Shown: positions 17,153-25,642, counted from the stretch's first letter. The stretch: 64,000 bases of DNA from Microbacterium sp. 8M (GCF_902506375.1 NZ_LR733284.1:2914222-2978221), one strand, 5' to 3'. Numbers and translations: made by a program. Notes: a model not told the origin generated them from the sequence alone.

Positions 17153-17940
17153 GCCCGACGTTCCGAGAGCGCCTCGCCGGCGCCGACCGCCCCTTGATCG
17201 GCATGTGGGCGTGCACCGGCAGCCCGCTCGTCACCGAGATCGCGGCCGGATCCGGTCTCGACTGGCTGCTGATCGACGGGGAGCACTCCGCGAACACCCT
17301 GGACACGCTGCAGGTGCAGCTGCAGGTCGCGGCGGCGTACCCGATCGCGCCGCTGGTGCGGGTGCCGTGGAACGACCCGGTGGTCATCAAGCAGGTGCTC
17401 GACCTCGGGGCGCAGAACCTCATCGTGCCGATGGTGTCCTCCGCCGAGGAGGCGCGCGCCGCTGTCTCGGCCACGAGGTATCCGCCCGAGGGGGTGCGCG
17501 GGGTGGGCTCGGCCCTCGCACGCAGCGCCCGCTGGAACCGCGTTGACGGCTATCTCCGCGACGCCGCGCAGCACGTGTCGCTGACGGTGCAGATCGAGAC
17601 CACGGCGGGCGCCGCCGCAGCCTCCGAGATCGCCGCGGTCGACGGCGTGGACGCCGTGTTCGTCGGGCCGTCCGACCTCGCCGCTTCGATGGGGCTGCTC
17701 GGACAGCAGACGCACCCCGACGTGGTCGCCGCGGTCGAGCGCGTGTTCGCCGCGGTCACCGCCGCAGGCAAGCCGGTCGGCGTGAACGCGTTCGATCCCG
17801 CAGCCGCCGACGCGTACATCGCCGCCGGCGCGGCGTTCGTCGCCGTGGGCGCGGACGTGGCCCTGCTCGCCCGAGCCTCCGAAGCCCTCGCGGCCCGGTT
17901 CCTGCCTTCCCCCGACTCCGGGCCCGCCGCCAGCTACTGA
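17137..17940 (+). CDS. hpaI: 4-hydroxy-2-oxoheptanedioate aldolase HpaI (267 aa)
   Basis: Class II pyruvate aldolase of the HpcH/HpaI family. It splits 4-hydroxy-2-oxoheptanedioate into pyruvate and succinate semialdehyde, the last step of the pathway. Seen are the catalytic histidine H50 in DGEHSANT, the arginine in LVRVPWND, the metal ligands in QIETTAGA and GPSDLAASMG, and the closing ARASEALAARF helix. The ATG at 17137 overlaps the end of hpaH by 16 bases. It is the last gene of the hpa operon. Confidence 0.93.
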   Translation: MPLRLSPTFRERLAGADRPLIGMWACTGSPLVTEIAAGSGLDWLLIDGEHSANTLDTLQVQLQVAAAYPIAPLVRVPWNDPVVIKQVLDLGAQNLIVPMVSSAEEARAAVSATRYPPEGVRGVGSALARSARWNRVDGYLRDAAQHVSLTVQIETTAGAAAASEIAAVDGVDAVFVGPSDLAASMGLLGQQTHPDVVAAVERVFAAVTAAGKPVGVNAFDPAAADAYIAAGAAFVAVGADVALLARASEALAARFLPSPDSGPAASY

Positions 17941-17950
17941 CCCGGATCCC

Positions 17951-18014
17951 GGTTTCAAAGCGCGCACTTGGCTGCATCCGAGCCGCAAATGCAGCCATTT
18001 GCGCGCTTCGAACC
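17951..18014. repeat. 64-bp imperfect palindrome, left copy flanking the DUF559 gene
   Basis: The element starts GGTTTCAAAGCGCGCACTTG and ends CATTTGCGCGCTTCGAACC. The two halves pair (GGTTTCAAAGCGCGCA against TGCGCGCTTCGAACC, and GGCTGCAT against ATGCAGCC). A near-identical copy in the same orientation is at 19067-19130. Confidence 0.9.
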
Positions 18015-18080
18015 GGGTGAGGGCACCTGGGCTGGGGATAACTTCGGCGAGGAGGACCGATCAGGCGGCAGGGTGGCCGA

Positions 18081-19055
18081 ATGGGACGCACGACGGACCT
18101 TCCCGATGAGCTCGGCGGCGAGTTCTCCACCGCGCTCGCGCGCCGGCACGGCGTCAGCCGGTCCCGGATGCGCGGCTCCGATCTTCGCGCGCCGTTCTTC
18201 GGAGTCCGGATCGCGGCCGAGGCAGCCTTCGATACCGACGCGGAGGATCCGTATCGGCGTCAACAACTGATACGGATCGCACGGGCCCGCGAGTACGCGC
18301 CGCGCTTGCATACGGGGCACTTCTTCAGTCACCACACCGCGGCGGCGATCTGGGGCGGACCATTGCCTCTCGAGTTCGCAGAGGACGGGCGGATCGCAGA
18401 CGACCTCCGCCCGCATGTCAGCGCACTCGGACCGCTCGCCGAACCGCGGACTACCGGAGTCATCGGCCACCGCACTCGTGCGAGCTTCACCGAGATCAGC
18501 GAACACGACCGGCTCCGCGTCTCCTCCCCCGCTGCCACCTGGGCATCGCTCGGGGCACTCTCGCTGTACGACCTGATCGCACTCGGCGACTACTTCTGCC
18601 GACAGTGGCGGCACGGGTACGGTCGGCCGACTCCCGGGAAGCCGCCGCTGGCGACGACAGCCGACCTGCGGGCGATGCTCGGCGTCGGGCGCCGCCTCGG
18701 AGCCGACCGGCTGCGGGCGGCCCTGCCGCGGATCCGGGAGGACTCGTGGTCGCCCCGGGAGAGCCTGGTGCGCTGCCTTCTGGTGGACGCAGGACTTCCC
18801 GAGCCGCGGCTCAACGTCGACGTGCGCGACGACACCGGCCGCTTCCTCGGCTGCGTCGACATGGCGTACCCCGACCAGAAGGTGGCGATCGAGTACCTCG
18901 GCATGACGCACGGCGCGACGTGGGCCGCCGATGTGGAGAGGATCGCAGCGCTGCGCGCAGCGGGCTGGGTCGTCATCGAGGTGACCGCACCGCTGCTGAG
19001 AAGCCCCGAGACGCTGATCCATCGCGTCGCCACCGCCCTCCGCCGGCCCCGGTGA
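18081..19055 (+). CDS. DUF559-type (VSR-like) nuclease-domain protein, 324 aa
   Basis: The N-terminal half looks like the AbiEi-like or winged-helix region common in actinobacterial DUF559 proteins (SRSRMRGSDLRAPFFGV, FSHHTAAAIWGGPLP, RLRVSSPAATWASLG). The C-terminal part (about residues 225-320) resembles the VSR/PD-(D/E)xK-like DUF559 domain, with GCVDMAYPDQKVAIEYLG as the candidate D...E-x core. Such proteins are abundant in Microbacteriaceae but I know of no established function. The gene is bounded on both sides by direct copies of the same 64-bp palindrome, suggesting a repeat-associated cassette. The start is chosen at the first ATG; a possible -10 GATAAC lies near 18038. Confidence 0.75.
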   Translation: MGRTTDLPDELGGEFSTALARRHGVSRSRMRGSDLRAPFFGVRIAAEAAFDTDAEDPYRRQQLIRIARAREYAPRLHTGHFFSHHTAAAIWGGPLPLEFAEDGRIADDLRPHVSALGPLAEPRTTGVIGHRTRASFTEISEHDRLRVSSPAATWASLGALSLYDLIALGDYFCRQWRHGYGRPTPGKPPLATTADLRAMLGVGRRLGADRLRAALPRIREDSWSPRESLVRCLLVDAGLPEPRLNVDVRDDTGRFLGCVDMAYPDQKVAIEYLGMTHGATWAADVERIAALRAAGWVVIEVTAPLLRSPETLIHRVATALRRPR

Positions 19056-19066
19056 CGGGCGCGATC

Positions 19067-19130
19067 GGTTTCAAAGCGCGCAAATGGCTGCATCGAGCCC
19101 TCAGATGCAGCCATTTGCGCGCTTCGAACC
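19067..19130. repeat. 64-bp imperfect palindrome, right copy flanking the DUF559 gene
   Basis: GGTTTCAAAGCGCGCAAATG (19067-19086) continues with GCTGCATC. After a central CGAGCCCTCA-like spacer come GATGCAG (19104-19110) and CCATTTGCGCGCTTCGAACC (19111-19130). It has the same orientation and length as the copy at 17951, with a better inner stem. Confidence 0.9.
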
Positions 19131-19151
19131 GAGGGGCGGAGAGCTGGCAGG

Positions 19152-20402
19152 ATGGGGAGAGTGAGGGTGGGCGTCGCGGCACTGCGGGATCGGGGATTCC
19201 GCTGGTTCTTCCTGGCGCGCACGGTCACGCTGATCACGGGCTCGATGTCGTCGATCGCCCTCGCGTTCGCGGTACTCGGGATCGACAACGACGCGGGCGC
19301 CCTCTCGATCGTGCTCACCGCGTTCACGGTCGCCAACATCGTGTTCCTGCTGCTCGGCGGCGTCGTCGCCGACCGGCTGCCGCGCGCCGTCGTGATCCAG
19401 ACCAGCTACGTCGTCGACATCCTCTCGATCGGCGCGACCGCGGCGCTGCTGTTCACGGGCACCGCGACCGTGCCGGTGCTGGCCGCTCTCGCCGCGGTGA
19501 ACGGCGCCTCCGCGGCGTTCGTGATGCCGGCCATGCAGGGCATCATCCCGCAGCTGACCACGCCGGGGCACCTGCAGCAGGCCAACGCGCTGCTGTCGTT
19601 CGCGCGGTCCGCGACGACGATCGCGGGCCCGGTCGTCGCCGGCGGGATCGTCGCCCTCGCCGGCCCCGCCTGGGTCATGGTGCTCCAGGCCGCGGGCTGG
19701 GCCGTCGCGATCGTGTTCCTCGCGATGGTGCGCCTGCCCCCGCCCGTCCGCGGGGAGCGCACGAGTCTGTTCCGCGACCTCCACGATGGGTGGCGCGAGT
19801 TCTGGTCCCGCCCGTGGCTGTGGATCGTCGTCCTCGCGTTCATGGTGCTCAACGCGATCCACGTCGGCGCCTGGGGCGTGGCCGGTCCCTACATCGCCAA
19901 GAACGACCCGCTCCTCGGCATCGCCGGCTGGGGCTGGGTCGTCAGCGCCGAGGGCGCCGGAGTGCTGCTGATGACCCTGCTGCTGCTCTGGGTGCCCCTG
20001 CGGCGGCCGCTGCGGCTGGGGATGCTCGGGATGAGCGCGGTAGCGATCCCGCTCACGCTCCTCGGCCTGCATCCGGCGGTGCCGCTGCTGGTCGTGGCGG
20101 CGCTCGTCGCGGGCGCCGGCGTCGAGGTATTCAGCACCGGGTGGAACGTCACGATGATGGAGCAGATCCCCGAGGAGAAGCTCTCGCGGGTCTCCAGCTA
20201 CGACATGCTGGGGAGCTTCATCGCGATGCCGATCGGCACGCTCGCGTTCGGGTGGCTGATCGCCCGCGTCGACGTGACGGCGCTCATGATCGGATCCGCC
20301 CTCGTGTACGCCGTCATCGCCCTCGGCACGATGGCCGTCCCGAGCATCTGGCGCATGGGGCGGCGGGTCGTCGCTCCCGCCGAGCACGCACCGGTCGCCT
20401 GA
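19152..20402 (+). CDS. MFS transporter (416 aa)
   Basis: Twelve-segment major facilitator protein. TM1 contains FLARTVTLITGSMSSIALAFAVLG, the loop 2-3 motif is GGVVADRLPRAVV, and ANALLSFARSATTIAGP is the MFS_3-type signature of macrolide- or siderophore-exporter-like drug efflux proteins. A role as exporter is inferred from the family; the substrate is unknown. The ATG at 19152 has GGAG about 10 bases upstream. CAGGAT followed by 7 bases and an in-frame GTG at 19161 would suit a leaderless mRNA and a start 3 codons later. Confidence 0.85.
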   Translation: MGRVRVGVAALRDRGFRWFFLARTVTLITGSMSSIALAFAVLGIDNDAGALSIVLTAFTVANIVFLLLGGVVADRLPRAVVIQTSYVVDILSIGATAALLFTGTATVPVLAALAAVNGASAAFVMPAMQGIIPQLTTPGHLQQANALLSFARSATTIAGPVVAGGIVALAGPAWVMVLQAAGWAVAIVFLAMVRLPPPVRGERTSLFRDLHDGWREFWSRPWLWIVVLAFMVLNAIHVGAWGVAGPYIAKNDPLLGIAGWGWVVSAEGAGVLLMTLLLLWVPLRRPLRLGMLGMSAVAIPLTLLGLHPAVPLLVVAALVAGAGVEVFSTGWNVTMMEQIPEEKLSRVSSYDMLGSFIAMPIGTLAFGWLIARVDVTALMIGSALVYAVIALGTMAVPSIWRMGRRVVAPAEHAPVA

Positions 20403-20434
20403 CCGCGCCCCGGCCGCGCCTCCGCCACACGAAG

Positions 20435-20473
20435 GAACCGGCGCATTCGCATCCGCCCGAACTGGCGCATTCA
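20435..20473 (+). repeat. 15-bp direct repeat pair
   Basis: GAACCGGCGCATTCG (20435-20449) and GAACTGGCGCATTCA (20459-20473) repeat at 24-bp spacing between two genes. Function unknown; possibly a binding site or a fragment of a dispersed repeat. Confidence 0.6.
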
Positions 20474-20486
20474 TAGGCGGGGACGG

Positions 20487-20492
20487 CAGGAT
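20487..20492 (+). promoter_or_regulatory. -10 box CAGGAT of a leaderless mRNA
   Basis: CAGGAT lies 6 bases before the ATG at 20499 and no Shine-Dalgarno is present. The spacing places the transcription start on the A of the start codon. Confidence 0.5.
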
Positions 20493-20498
20493 GAACGC

Positions 20499-21230
20499 AT
20501 GACTTTCCCCGCTCTCGCGCCTCTCGCCGACCGCGCGGCATTGTTCGCCGCCCTCCGCCAGGACCAGCTGGTCGCCGCGACCGACGCGCTGGGCGAGCAC
20601 CGCTGGGACGTCGATCTCGCTGCCGGCACCCTCACCTTCACATCCGAGGCGGATCCGAGCCGCCGGATCGTCGCGCGCGCCTCGCTCGTCGCGACGATCG
20701 CCCCCGGTCCCCGCTCCCTGATGTGGGCCTGGGCGCATCCCCAGGGTGGATCCGACCCGCAGATCGCCGGCCTGCGCGAGTACGGCACCACCTACTCGAT
20801 CGCCGAGCTGTCGCAGCCCGAGCTGCCGTTCCCGGCCGAGGCCGACGCGGACCTGGACGGCTGGATCTCGGCTGCCGCGCACCAGGTCGGCGCGATCGCC
20901 GAGGAGATCACCGGGCGGTCGCCGTACTACTCGGCGCCGGTCGGCAGCGGCACCCGTGCCGTGTTCCTGCTGGACGCGCCGCTGCCCGCCCTCACCGTGG
21001 CCGACGCCGTGACCGCCCTGCCCCGGATCCTGCCGGAGCTGTCGCTGTCCGATGCGCGCTCCTCGGTCTGGGATCTGGCACGCCTGGCCGGCTGGAGCAT
21101 GCAGTGGTCCGACGAGGCCTACTCGGGCGCCGTCGTGAGCGACGCGAGCGGCAGCGCGACCTTCCGCTTCGACGAGTTCGCGCGCATCGCCGGGGTCGAG
21201 TCCACGCTCGGCCAAACTGCGCAGGGCTGA
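20499..21230 (+). CDS. hypothetical protein, possibly DUF6882-like (243 aa)
   Basis: Soluble acidic protein with no signal peptide or membrane segment. The segment SLMWAWAHPQG and the repeated aromatic/acidic pattern resemble the uncharacterised DUF6882 family, but this is from memory and not certain. No catalytic motif is evident. The next gene (HupE/UreJ-like) begins 18 bases after its stop codon, so the two may be co-transcribed. Confidence 0.7.
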   Translation: MTFPALAPLADRAALFAALRQDQLVAATDALGEHRWDVDLAAGTLTFTSEADPSRRIVARASLVATIAPGPRSLMWAWAHPQGGSDPQIAGLREYGTTYSIAELSQPELPFPAEADADLDGWISAAAHQVGAIAEEITGRSPYYSAPVGSGTRAVFLLDAPLPALTVADAVTALPRILPELSLSDARSSVWDLARLAGWSMQWSDEAYSGAVVSDASGSATFRFDEFARIAGVESTLGQTAQG

Positions 21231-21248
21231 TCCGGATCCGGCGCCCGG

Positions 21249-22451
21249 ATGCGCACCGTATCGCGCGGCGCGCTCCTTCTCGCGCTCCTCGCTGCGGCGG
21301 TGCTGCTGCTGCCCCGCCCGGCTGACGCACATGTGACGACCGTGGCGTACGCCGACCTGTCCGCGACGAGCGGCACTGACGTGCGGGTGCGGTTCGACCT
21401 GCAGTACCCGCTGCTCAGCGCCTCCGCCGCTCGGGCGGAGAAGGATCCCGGGCTGTTCACCGACGCGATCGAGCACGCTCGGCCGGGCACGGAGAACCAG
21501 GTGCTGGCGGGGCACGCATCGGCGATCCTCGCCTACACGACGGCGCGCTTCACCGTCGCCGTGGACGGCGGCGGCGCGTGCCTTCCGCGGGCGGACGGTC
21601 CCGCCCAGTTCCACAGCCGGGATGCCACCGACTACGCCCGGTTCACGGTCCGCTACACCTGCGCCGTCGCGCACCGCGGCGCGGTCGTGGTGCGCAGCAC
21701 GCTGTTCCCCGACTCGGAGGGCATGGTCAAGGACACCAAGACCATCGTGACCTACGCCCTGGACGGCCGCAGCGGCAGCGCCGTCCTGGACCGCACCCAT
21801 CCGCGGTTCTCCACCGCGCAGCCCTGGACGGAGCGCTTCGCCGAGTTCTTCCTCCTCGGCGCGGAGCATCTGCTCACCGGTGTCGACCACATCTTCTTCC
21901 TGGTCGCACTCATCATCAGCTCCCGGCGGCTGCGCGACCTGGTTCTCGCGGCCACCTGCTTCACGGTGGCGCACACGATCACGTTCCTGCTCGCGGCCCT
22001 CGGTGCCGTGCACGTCGGCGCCAACGTGGTGGAGCCCGCGATCGCCCTGTCGATCGCCGCGGTCGCCGCCTGGCACCTCTGGGAGGAGCGGCTGCGCCGG
22101 GCCGCGGTGCGCCGCGGGATGCCGTCCCCCGCGCCCTCCCGCGGGGCGTCGCTGCTGCGGCTCGGGATCGTGTTCGGCTTCGGGCTCATCCACGGGCTCG
22201 GATTCGCCAGCGCGCTGAACATCACCGAGCCCTGGTCGTGGACCCTGCTGTGGTCGCTGCTCGTGTTCAACCTCGGCATCGAGGCCGTCCAGCTGGCGGT
22301 CATCCTCGTCGTCTTCCCTCCGCTGGCGCTGCTGCGCCGCCGGATGCCGCGCACCGCGACGGCGCTGGGCGTCGTGGTCACCGCGGCGGTGCTGCTGCTG
22401 GGCGTGCTCTGGTTCGGGATGCGCATGCTCGGGATCCCCGGCACGCCCTGA
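21249..22451 (+). CDS. HupE/UreJ-family membrane protein with secreted N-terminal domain (400 aa)
   Basis: A signal peptide (ALLLALLAAAVLLLPRPADA, cleavage near HVTT) leads to an extracytoplasmic domain of about 170 residues. Six or so membrane segments of the HupE/UreJ type follow. Family motifs seen are GAEHLLTGVDHIFFL, FTVAHTITFLLA and FGLIHGLGFAS. The histidines and aspartate of the HxxxGxDH and FxxxHxxTF motifs would bind a transition metal. HupE/UreJ proteins import nickel or other metals, and the long form with an N-terminal domain is widespread but uncharacterised. No hydrogenase or urease gene is in the window, so metal identity is open. Confidence 0.85.
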   Translation: MRTVSRGALLLALLAAAVLLLPRPADAHVTTVAYADLSATSGTDVRVRFDLQYPLLSASAARAEKDPGLFTDAIEHARPGTENQVLAGHASAILAYTTARFTVAVDGGGACLPRADGPAQFHSRDATDYARFTVRYTCAVAHRGAVVVRSTLFPDSEGMVKDTKTIVTYALDGRSGSAVLDRTHPRFSTAQPWTERFAEFFLLGAEHLLTGVDHIFFLVALIISSRRLRDLVLAATCFTVAHTITFLLAALGAVHVGANVVEPAIALSIAAVAAWHLWEERLRRAAVRRGMPSPAPSRGASLLRLGIVFGFGLIHGLGFASALNITEPWSWTLLWSLLVFNLGIEAVQLAVILVVFPPLALLRRRMPRTATALGVVVTAAVLLLGVLWFGMRMLGIPGTP

Positions 22452-22486
22452 GCGGTCGCCGCCTACCCGCCCGTTCCCCCGCGTGA

Positions 22487-22492
22487 CAGGGT
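22487..22492 (+). promoter_or_regulatory. -10-like CAGGGT before a start codon
   Basis: CAGGGT lies 6 bases before the ATG at 22499. The GGAGG in between is too close to the ATG to serve as a ribosome site, which favours a leaderless mRNA. Confidence 0.4.
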
Positions 22493-22498
22493 GGAGGC

Positions 22499-23038
22499 AT
22501 GAAGAATCTCATCGTGCGGTTCGCGTCGCTCTACGTGTTCAACGTCGTGGTGCTGCTCGTGATCGGCTGGCTCACTCCCGCGCGGGTCGGCCTGCACGCG
22601 CTCTGGGCCGCGGTGATCCTCACGGTCGCGACCCTGTTCCTCAAGCCGGTGCTGTCGCGGGTGGCGACCTCGATGTCGGCCGGCGGCACCAAGCTCGTGC
22701 AGTATCTCGCGGTGTTCGCGGTCGAGCTGGTCGTGTGGATCCTCACGGTGTCGTTGAGCGGGGTGCGCGCCGGCAACGTCTGGGGCTGGATCCTCCCGCC
22801 CGTCATCCTGCTGATCGGCTGGGTCGTCTACGACCAGATCGACGATGCGCTGGCCCGCAGGGCGGGCGCGCTCTACGACGCCGCCGAGGCGCGGATCTCC
22901 GGATCCCGCTCGGGCCGCCCGGGAGCGGGTTCGCCCGCGCCGTCCGCCGCGTCCTCCGCGGCGACGTCCGACGCCCGCAAGGAACTCTACGACGGGCTCA
23001 CGCCGGAGCAGCGGCGGATGTTCGACGAGCTCGGCTGA
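22499..23038 (+). CDS. hypothetical membrane protein, 179 aa
   Basis: Four hydrophobic segments in the first 120 residues (LYVFNVVVLLVIGWL, ALWAAVILTVATLFL, LVQYLAVFAVELVVWILTV, ILPPVILLIGWVVYD) are followed by a charged Ser/Ala/Gly-rich cytoplasmic tail that ends LTPEQRRMFDELG. The arrangement resembles phage-holin-family or small actinobacterial membrane proteins of unknown role. It is monocistronic and ends at a strong bidirectional terminator. Confidence 0.75.
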   Translation: MKNLIVRFASLYVFNVVVLLVIGWLTPARVGLHALWAAVILTVATLFLKPVLSRVATSMSAGGTKLVQYLAVFAVELVVWILTVSLSGVRAGNVWGWILPPVILLIGWVVYDQIDDALARRAGALYDAAEARISGSRSGRPGAGSPAPSAASSAATSDARKELYDGLTPEQRRMFDELG

Positions 23039-23071
23039 CGCACCAGCTCGGCCGGCGACCGGCCCCCGCAC

Positions 23072-23116
23072 GCCGAACGGGCGGATCCGACGAGGTGTCG
23101 GATCCGCCCGTTCGGC
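23072..23116. terminator. bidirectional terminator, 20-bp perfect stem
   Basis: GCCGAACGGGCGGATCCGAC (23072-23091) pairs perfectly with its complement at 23097-23116 around the loop GAGGT. It lies between the convergent 179-aa membrane protein gene and folD. Confidence 0.85.
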
Positions 23117-23122
23117 AAGAGG

Positions 23123-24013
23123 TCAGCGGGTGATGCCCGCGGCGCGCTCGGCGGCCTCGACCACGTTGGTCATCAGCAGCGCGACCGTCATCGGGCCCAC
23201 GCCTCCCGGGTTCGGCGAGAGCCAGCCGGCGACCTCGGCGACCGCCGGTTCCACATCGCCGTAGACCTTGTTCTTGCCGGTCTCCGGATCCGTCTCCCGC
23301 GTCACGCCCACGTCGAGCACGGCTGCGCCCGGCTTGACGTCCTCCGCGCGGATGAGGTGCTTCACGCCCGCTCCCGCGACGATGACGTCGGCCTCGCGCA
23401 GGTACGGCGACATGTCCGGGGTTCCGGTGTGCACCTGGGTGACGGTGGCATTGATGTCACGGCGCGTCAGCAGCAGGCCCATGGGGCGGCCGATCGTGAC
23501 ACCCCGCCCGACGACCACGACGTGCTTGCCCTTGAGGTCGTAGTCGTTGCGAAGCAGCAGCTCGATCACGCCCCGCGGCGTGCACGGCAGCGGGGTGCGG
23601 ATCGGCGCGTTCACGTTGAGCACGAGCCGGCCGAGGTTGGTCGGGTGCAGCCCGTCCGCGTCCTTGGCCGGGTCGATCCGCTCCAGGATCGCATCGGTGT
23701 CGAGGTGCTTCGGCAGGGGCAGCTGCACGATGTAGCCGTGGCACGCCGGGTCCGCGTTGAGCTCGTCGATCAGCGCCTCCACGTCCGCCTGCGAGGCGTC
23801 CGCCGGCAGCTCGCGCTGGATCGAGTTCATCCCGATCGCCTCGGACTGCTTGTGCTTCATGCCGACGTACAGCTGCGAGGCCGGGTCGGCGCCGACGAGC
23901 ACGGTCGCGATGCCGGGCACCACGCCCTTCTCCTTCAGCGCGGCGACCCGCTCGGTGAGCTCGGCCTTGATCTCCGCCGCAGCGGCCCTGCCGTCGAGGA
24001 TCCGAGCCGTCAC
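23123..24013 (-). CDS. folD: bifunctional methylenetetrahydrofolate dehydrogenase/cyclohydrolase FolD (296 aa)
   Basis: Interconverts 5,10-methylene-, methenyl- and 10-formyl-tetrahydrofolate. The active site YVGMK (Y and K of YxxxK), the [10 protein letters not shown] motif, the NADP loop [13 protein letters not shown] and the C-terminal [10 protein letters not shown] are all present. The GTG start overlaps the glyA stop codon (GTGA), so translation is coupled to glyA. The pair forms a one-carbon operon under the ZTP riboswitch. Length is normal for FolD. Confidence 0.96.
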   Translation of the reverse strand: MTARILDGRAAAAEIKAELTERVAALKEKGVVPGIATVLVGADPASQLYVGMKHKQSEAIGMNSIQRELPADASQADVEALIDELNADPACHGYIVQLPLPKHLDTDAILERIDPAKDADGLHPTNLGRLVLNVNAPIRTPLPCTPRGVIELLLRNDYDLKGKHVVVVGRGVTIGRPMGLLLTRRDINATVTQVHTGTPDMSPYLREADVIVAGAGVKHLIRAEDVKPGAAVLDVGVTRETDPETGKNKVYGDVEPAVAEVAGWLSPNPGGVGPMTVALLMTNVVEAAERAAGITR

Positions 24014-25284
24014 TGCACGAGGTCCGGGTAGAGCGGGAAGGCGGCGGCGAGCGCGTCCACGCGGGCGCGCAGGGCCTCGACGTCGGCGCCCGGCTGCAGC
24101 GCCAGCGCGATCACGTCGGCGACCTCGGTGAACTCGGCGTCGCCGAAGCCGCGGGTGGCCAGGGCCGGGGTGCCGATGCGCAGACCCGAGGTGACCATCG
24201 GCGGGCGCGGGTCGTTCGGGACCGCGTTGCGGTTCACCGTGATGTGGATGTCGTGCAGCAGGTCCTCGGCCTGCTTGCCGTCGATCGCCGCGTCGCGCAG
24301 GTCGACGAGCACGAGGTGCACGTCGGTGCCGCCGGAGCGCACCGCGATGCCGGCGTCCTTCACGTCCTGCTGCGAGAGCCGGTCCGCGATGATGGCTGCA
24401 CCCCGCAGCACGCGCTCCTGGCGCTCCTTGAACTCGGGGGTGCCGGCGATCTTGAACGCCGTGGCCTTGGCGGCGATCACGTGCATGAGCGGACCGCCCT
24501 GCTGGCCCGGGAAGACGGCGGAGTTGATCTTCTTCGCGATCTCGGGGTCGTTCGTGAGGATGAAGCCGGAGCGGGGGCCGCCGATGGTCTTGTGCACGGT
24601 CGAGGAGACCACGTGTGCGTGCGGCACCGGGTTCGGGTGCAGGCCCGCGGCCACGAGACCCGCGAAGTGCGCCATGTCGACCCACAGGAGGGCGCCGACC
24701 TCGTCGGCGATCTCGCGGAACGCGGCGAAGTCGAGGGTGCGCGGGTAGGCCGACCAGCCCGCGATGATGACCTTCGGCTTGTGCTCGAGGGCGAGGCGGC
24801 GCACCTCGTCCATGTCGATGGTCGAGGTCTCCGGGTTCACGCCGTACGCGACGATGTCGTAGAGCCGGCCGGAGAAGTTGATCTTCATGCCGTGCGTGAG
24901 GTGGCCGCCCTGGTCGAGGGAGAGGCCGAGCAGGGTGTCGCCGGGGCGGGCGATGGCGTGCAGCACGGCGGCGTTCGCGGTCGCGCCCGAGTGCGGCTGG
25001 ACGTTCGCGAACTCGGCGCCGAACAGCTCCTTGGCACGGGAGATCGCGAGCTCCTCGGCGACGTCGACCTCCTCACAGCCGCCGTAGTAGCGGCGGCCGG
25101 GGTAGCCCTCGGCGTACTTGTTGGTCAGCACCGAGCCCTGCGCCTGCAGCACGGAGACGGGGACGAAGTTCTCGGATGCGATCATCTCGAGGAAGGTCTG
25201 CTGGCGGGCGAGCTCCCGGTCGAGGACCTGGGCGATCTCAGGATCCACCTCGGCGAGAGGCGCGTTGAAGAAACGGTCGGTCAT
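24010..25284 (-). CDS. glyA: serine hydroxymethyltransferase GlyA (424 aa)
   Basis: PLP enzyme that transfers the serine hydroxymethyl group to tetrahydrofolate, giving glycine and the substrate of FolD. The PLP lysine is K232 in [15 protein letters not shown]. The N-terminal [12 protein letters not shown] and [13 protein letters not shown] motifs are conserved. The ATG at 25284 has AAGGAGCA upstream; a GTG 13 codons earlier lacks support. The leader of about 110 bases contains a ZTP riboswitch, linking expression to folate/purine status. Confidence 0.97.
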   Translation of the reverse strand: MTDRFFNAPLAEVDPEIAQVLDRELARQQTFLEMIASENFVPVSVLQAQGSVLTNKYAEGYPGRRYYGGCEEVDVAEELAISRAKELFGAEFANVQPHSGATANAAVLHAIARPGDTLLGLSLDQGGHLTHGMKINFSGRLYDIVAYGVNPETSTIDMDEVRRLALEHKPKVIIAGWSAYPRTLDFAAFREIADEVGALLWVDMAHFAGLVAAGLHPNPVPHAHVVSSTVHKTIGGPRSGFILTNDPEIAKKINSAVFPGQQGGPLMHVIAAKATAFKIAGTPEFKERQERVLRGAAIIADRLSQQDVKDAGIAVRSGGTDVHLVLVDLRDAAIDGKQAEDLLHDIHITVNRNAVPNDPRPPMVTSGLRIGTPALATRGFGDAEFTEVADVIALALQPGADVEALRARVDALAAAFPLYPDLVQ

Positions 25285-25323
25285 GGCGTGCTCCTTTGAC
25301 GGTTGCGAGAGAAGGGTGCTCAT

Positions 25324-25400
25324 CGGCCCAGGCGCGCGGTCGAATCCATGACGGTCGCTCCCCGGTGGTGACCCACCCAGACGCCAGTCGCGACATCACG
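25324..25400 (-). promoter_or_regulatory. ZTP (pfl) riboswitch upstream of glyA-folD
   Basis: Read on the minus strand, the leader contains GTCGCGACTGGCG, then GGTGGGTCACCACCGGGGAG continuing CGACC, and after a linker CGCGCCTGGGCC. These are the conserved blocks of the pfl/ZTP riboswitch: the first hairpin with its internal loop, and the CGCCUGGGC pseudoknot block. ZTP riboswitches sense ZTP/ZMP, which accumulate when 10-formyl-THF is short, and turn on glyA, folD and purH genes. Its 3' end is about 40 bases before the glyA start. Confidence 0.9.
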
Positions 25401-25406
25401 AGCCTA
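25401..25406 (-). promoter_or_regulatory. -10 box TAGGCT of the glyA-folD operon
   Basis: TAGGCT on the minus strand lies immediately upstream of the riboswitch, placing the transcription start at its first conserved base (about 25394). A palindrome TCGGGAT-N4-ATCCCGA (25412-25429) covers the -35 area and may be an operator. Confidence 0.6.
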
Positions 25407-25642
25407 CCCGATCGGGATGCGGATCCCGAGGGTGATGACGTGACGGGGCAGCGGGACCCGCGCTCCAGGATTCACCGGATAGACAGGCCTCGAGCAGTGC
25501 GCCCGCCGCAGAACCCGTTCCCGGCCCGTTCCCGCAGAGGCGCGGCGGCGCGGTAAGTTTTGTTCATGGTCCTGCATGATGCGACGGCGCTCGCCGCATC
25601 CTCGCACCGACCGGCCACGACCATCCGTTCCGAGGAGATCGC
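25407..25642. other. intergenic region between glyA leader and nagA
   Basis: Besides the dyad at 25412-25429, an AT-richer patch around 25555-25575 (GTAAGTTTTGTTCATGG) may hold the nagA promoter. I see no ROK operator resembling the one at 34790 and no RNA gene. Confidence 0.4.

Noticed and set aside
19101..22193. A 1030-residue open frame on the minus strand across four plus-strand genes.
   Set aside because: It is a GC-rich shadow frame with His/Arg/Gly/Asp-rich composition and no domain, opposite well-supported genes.
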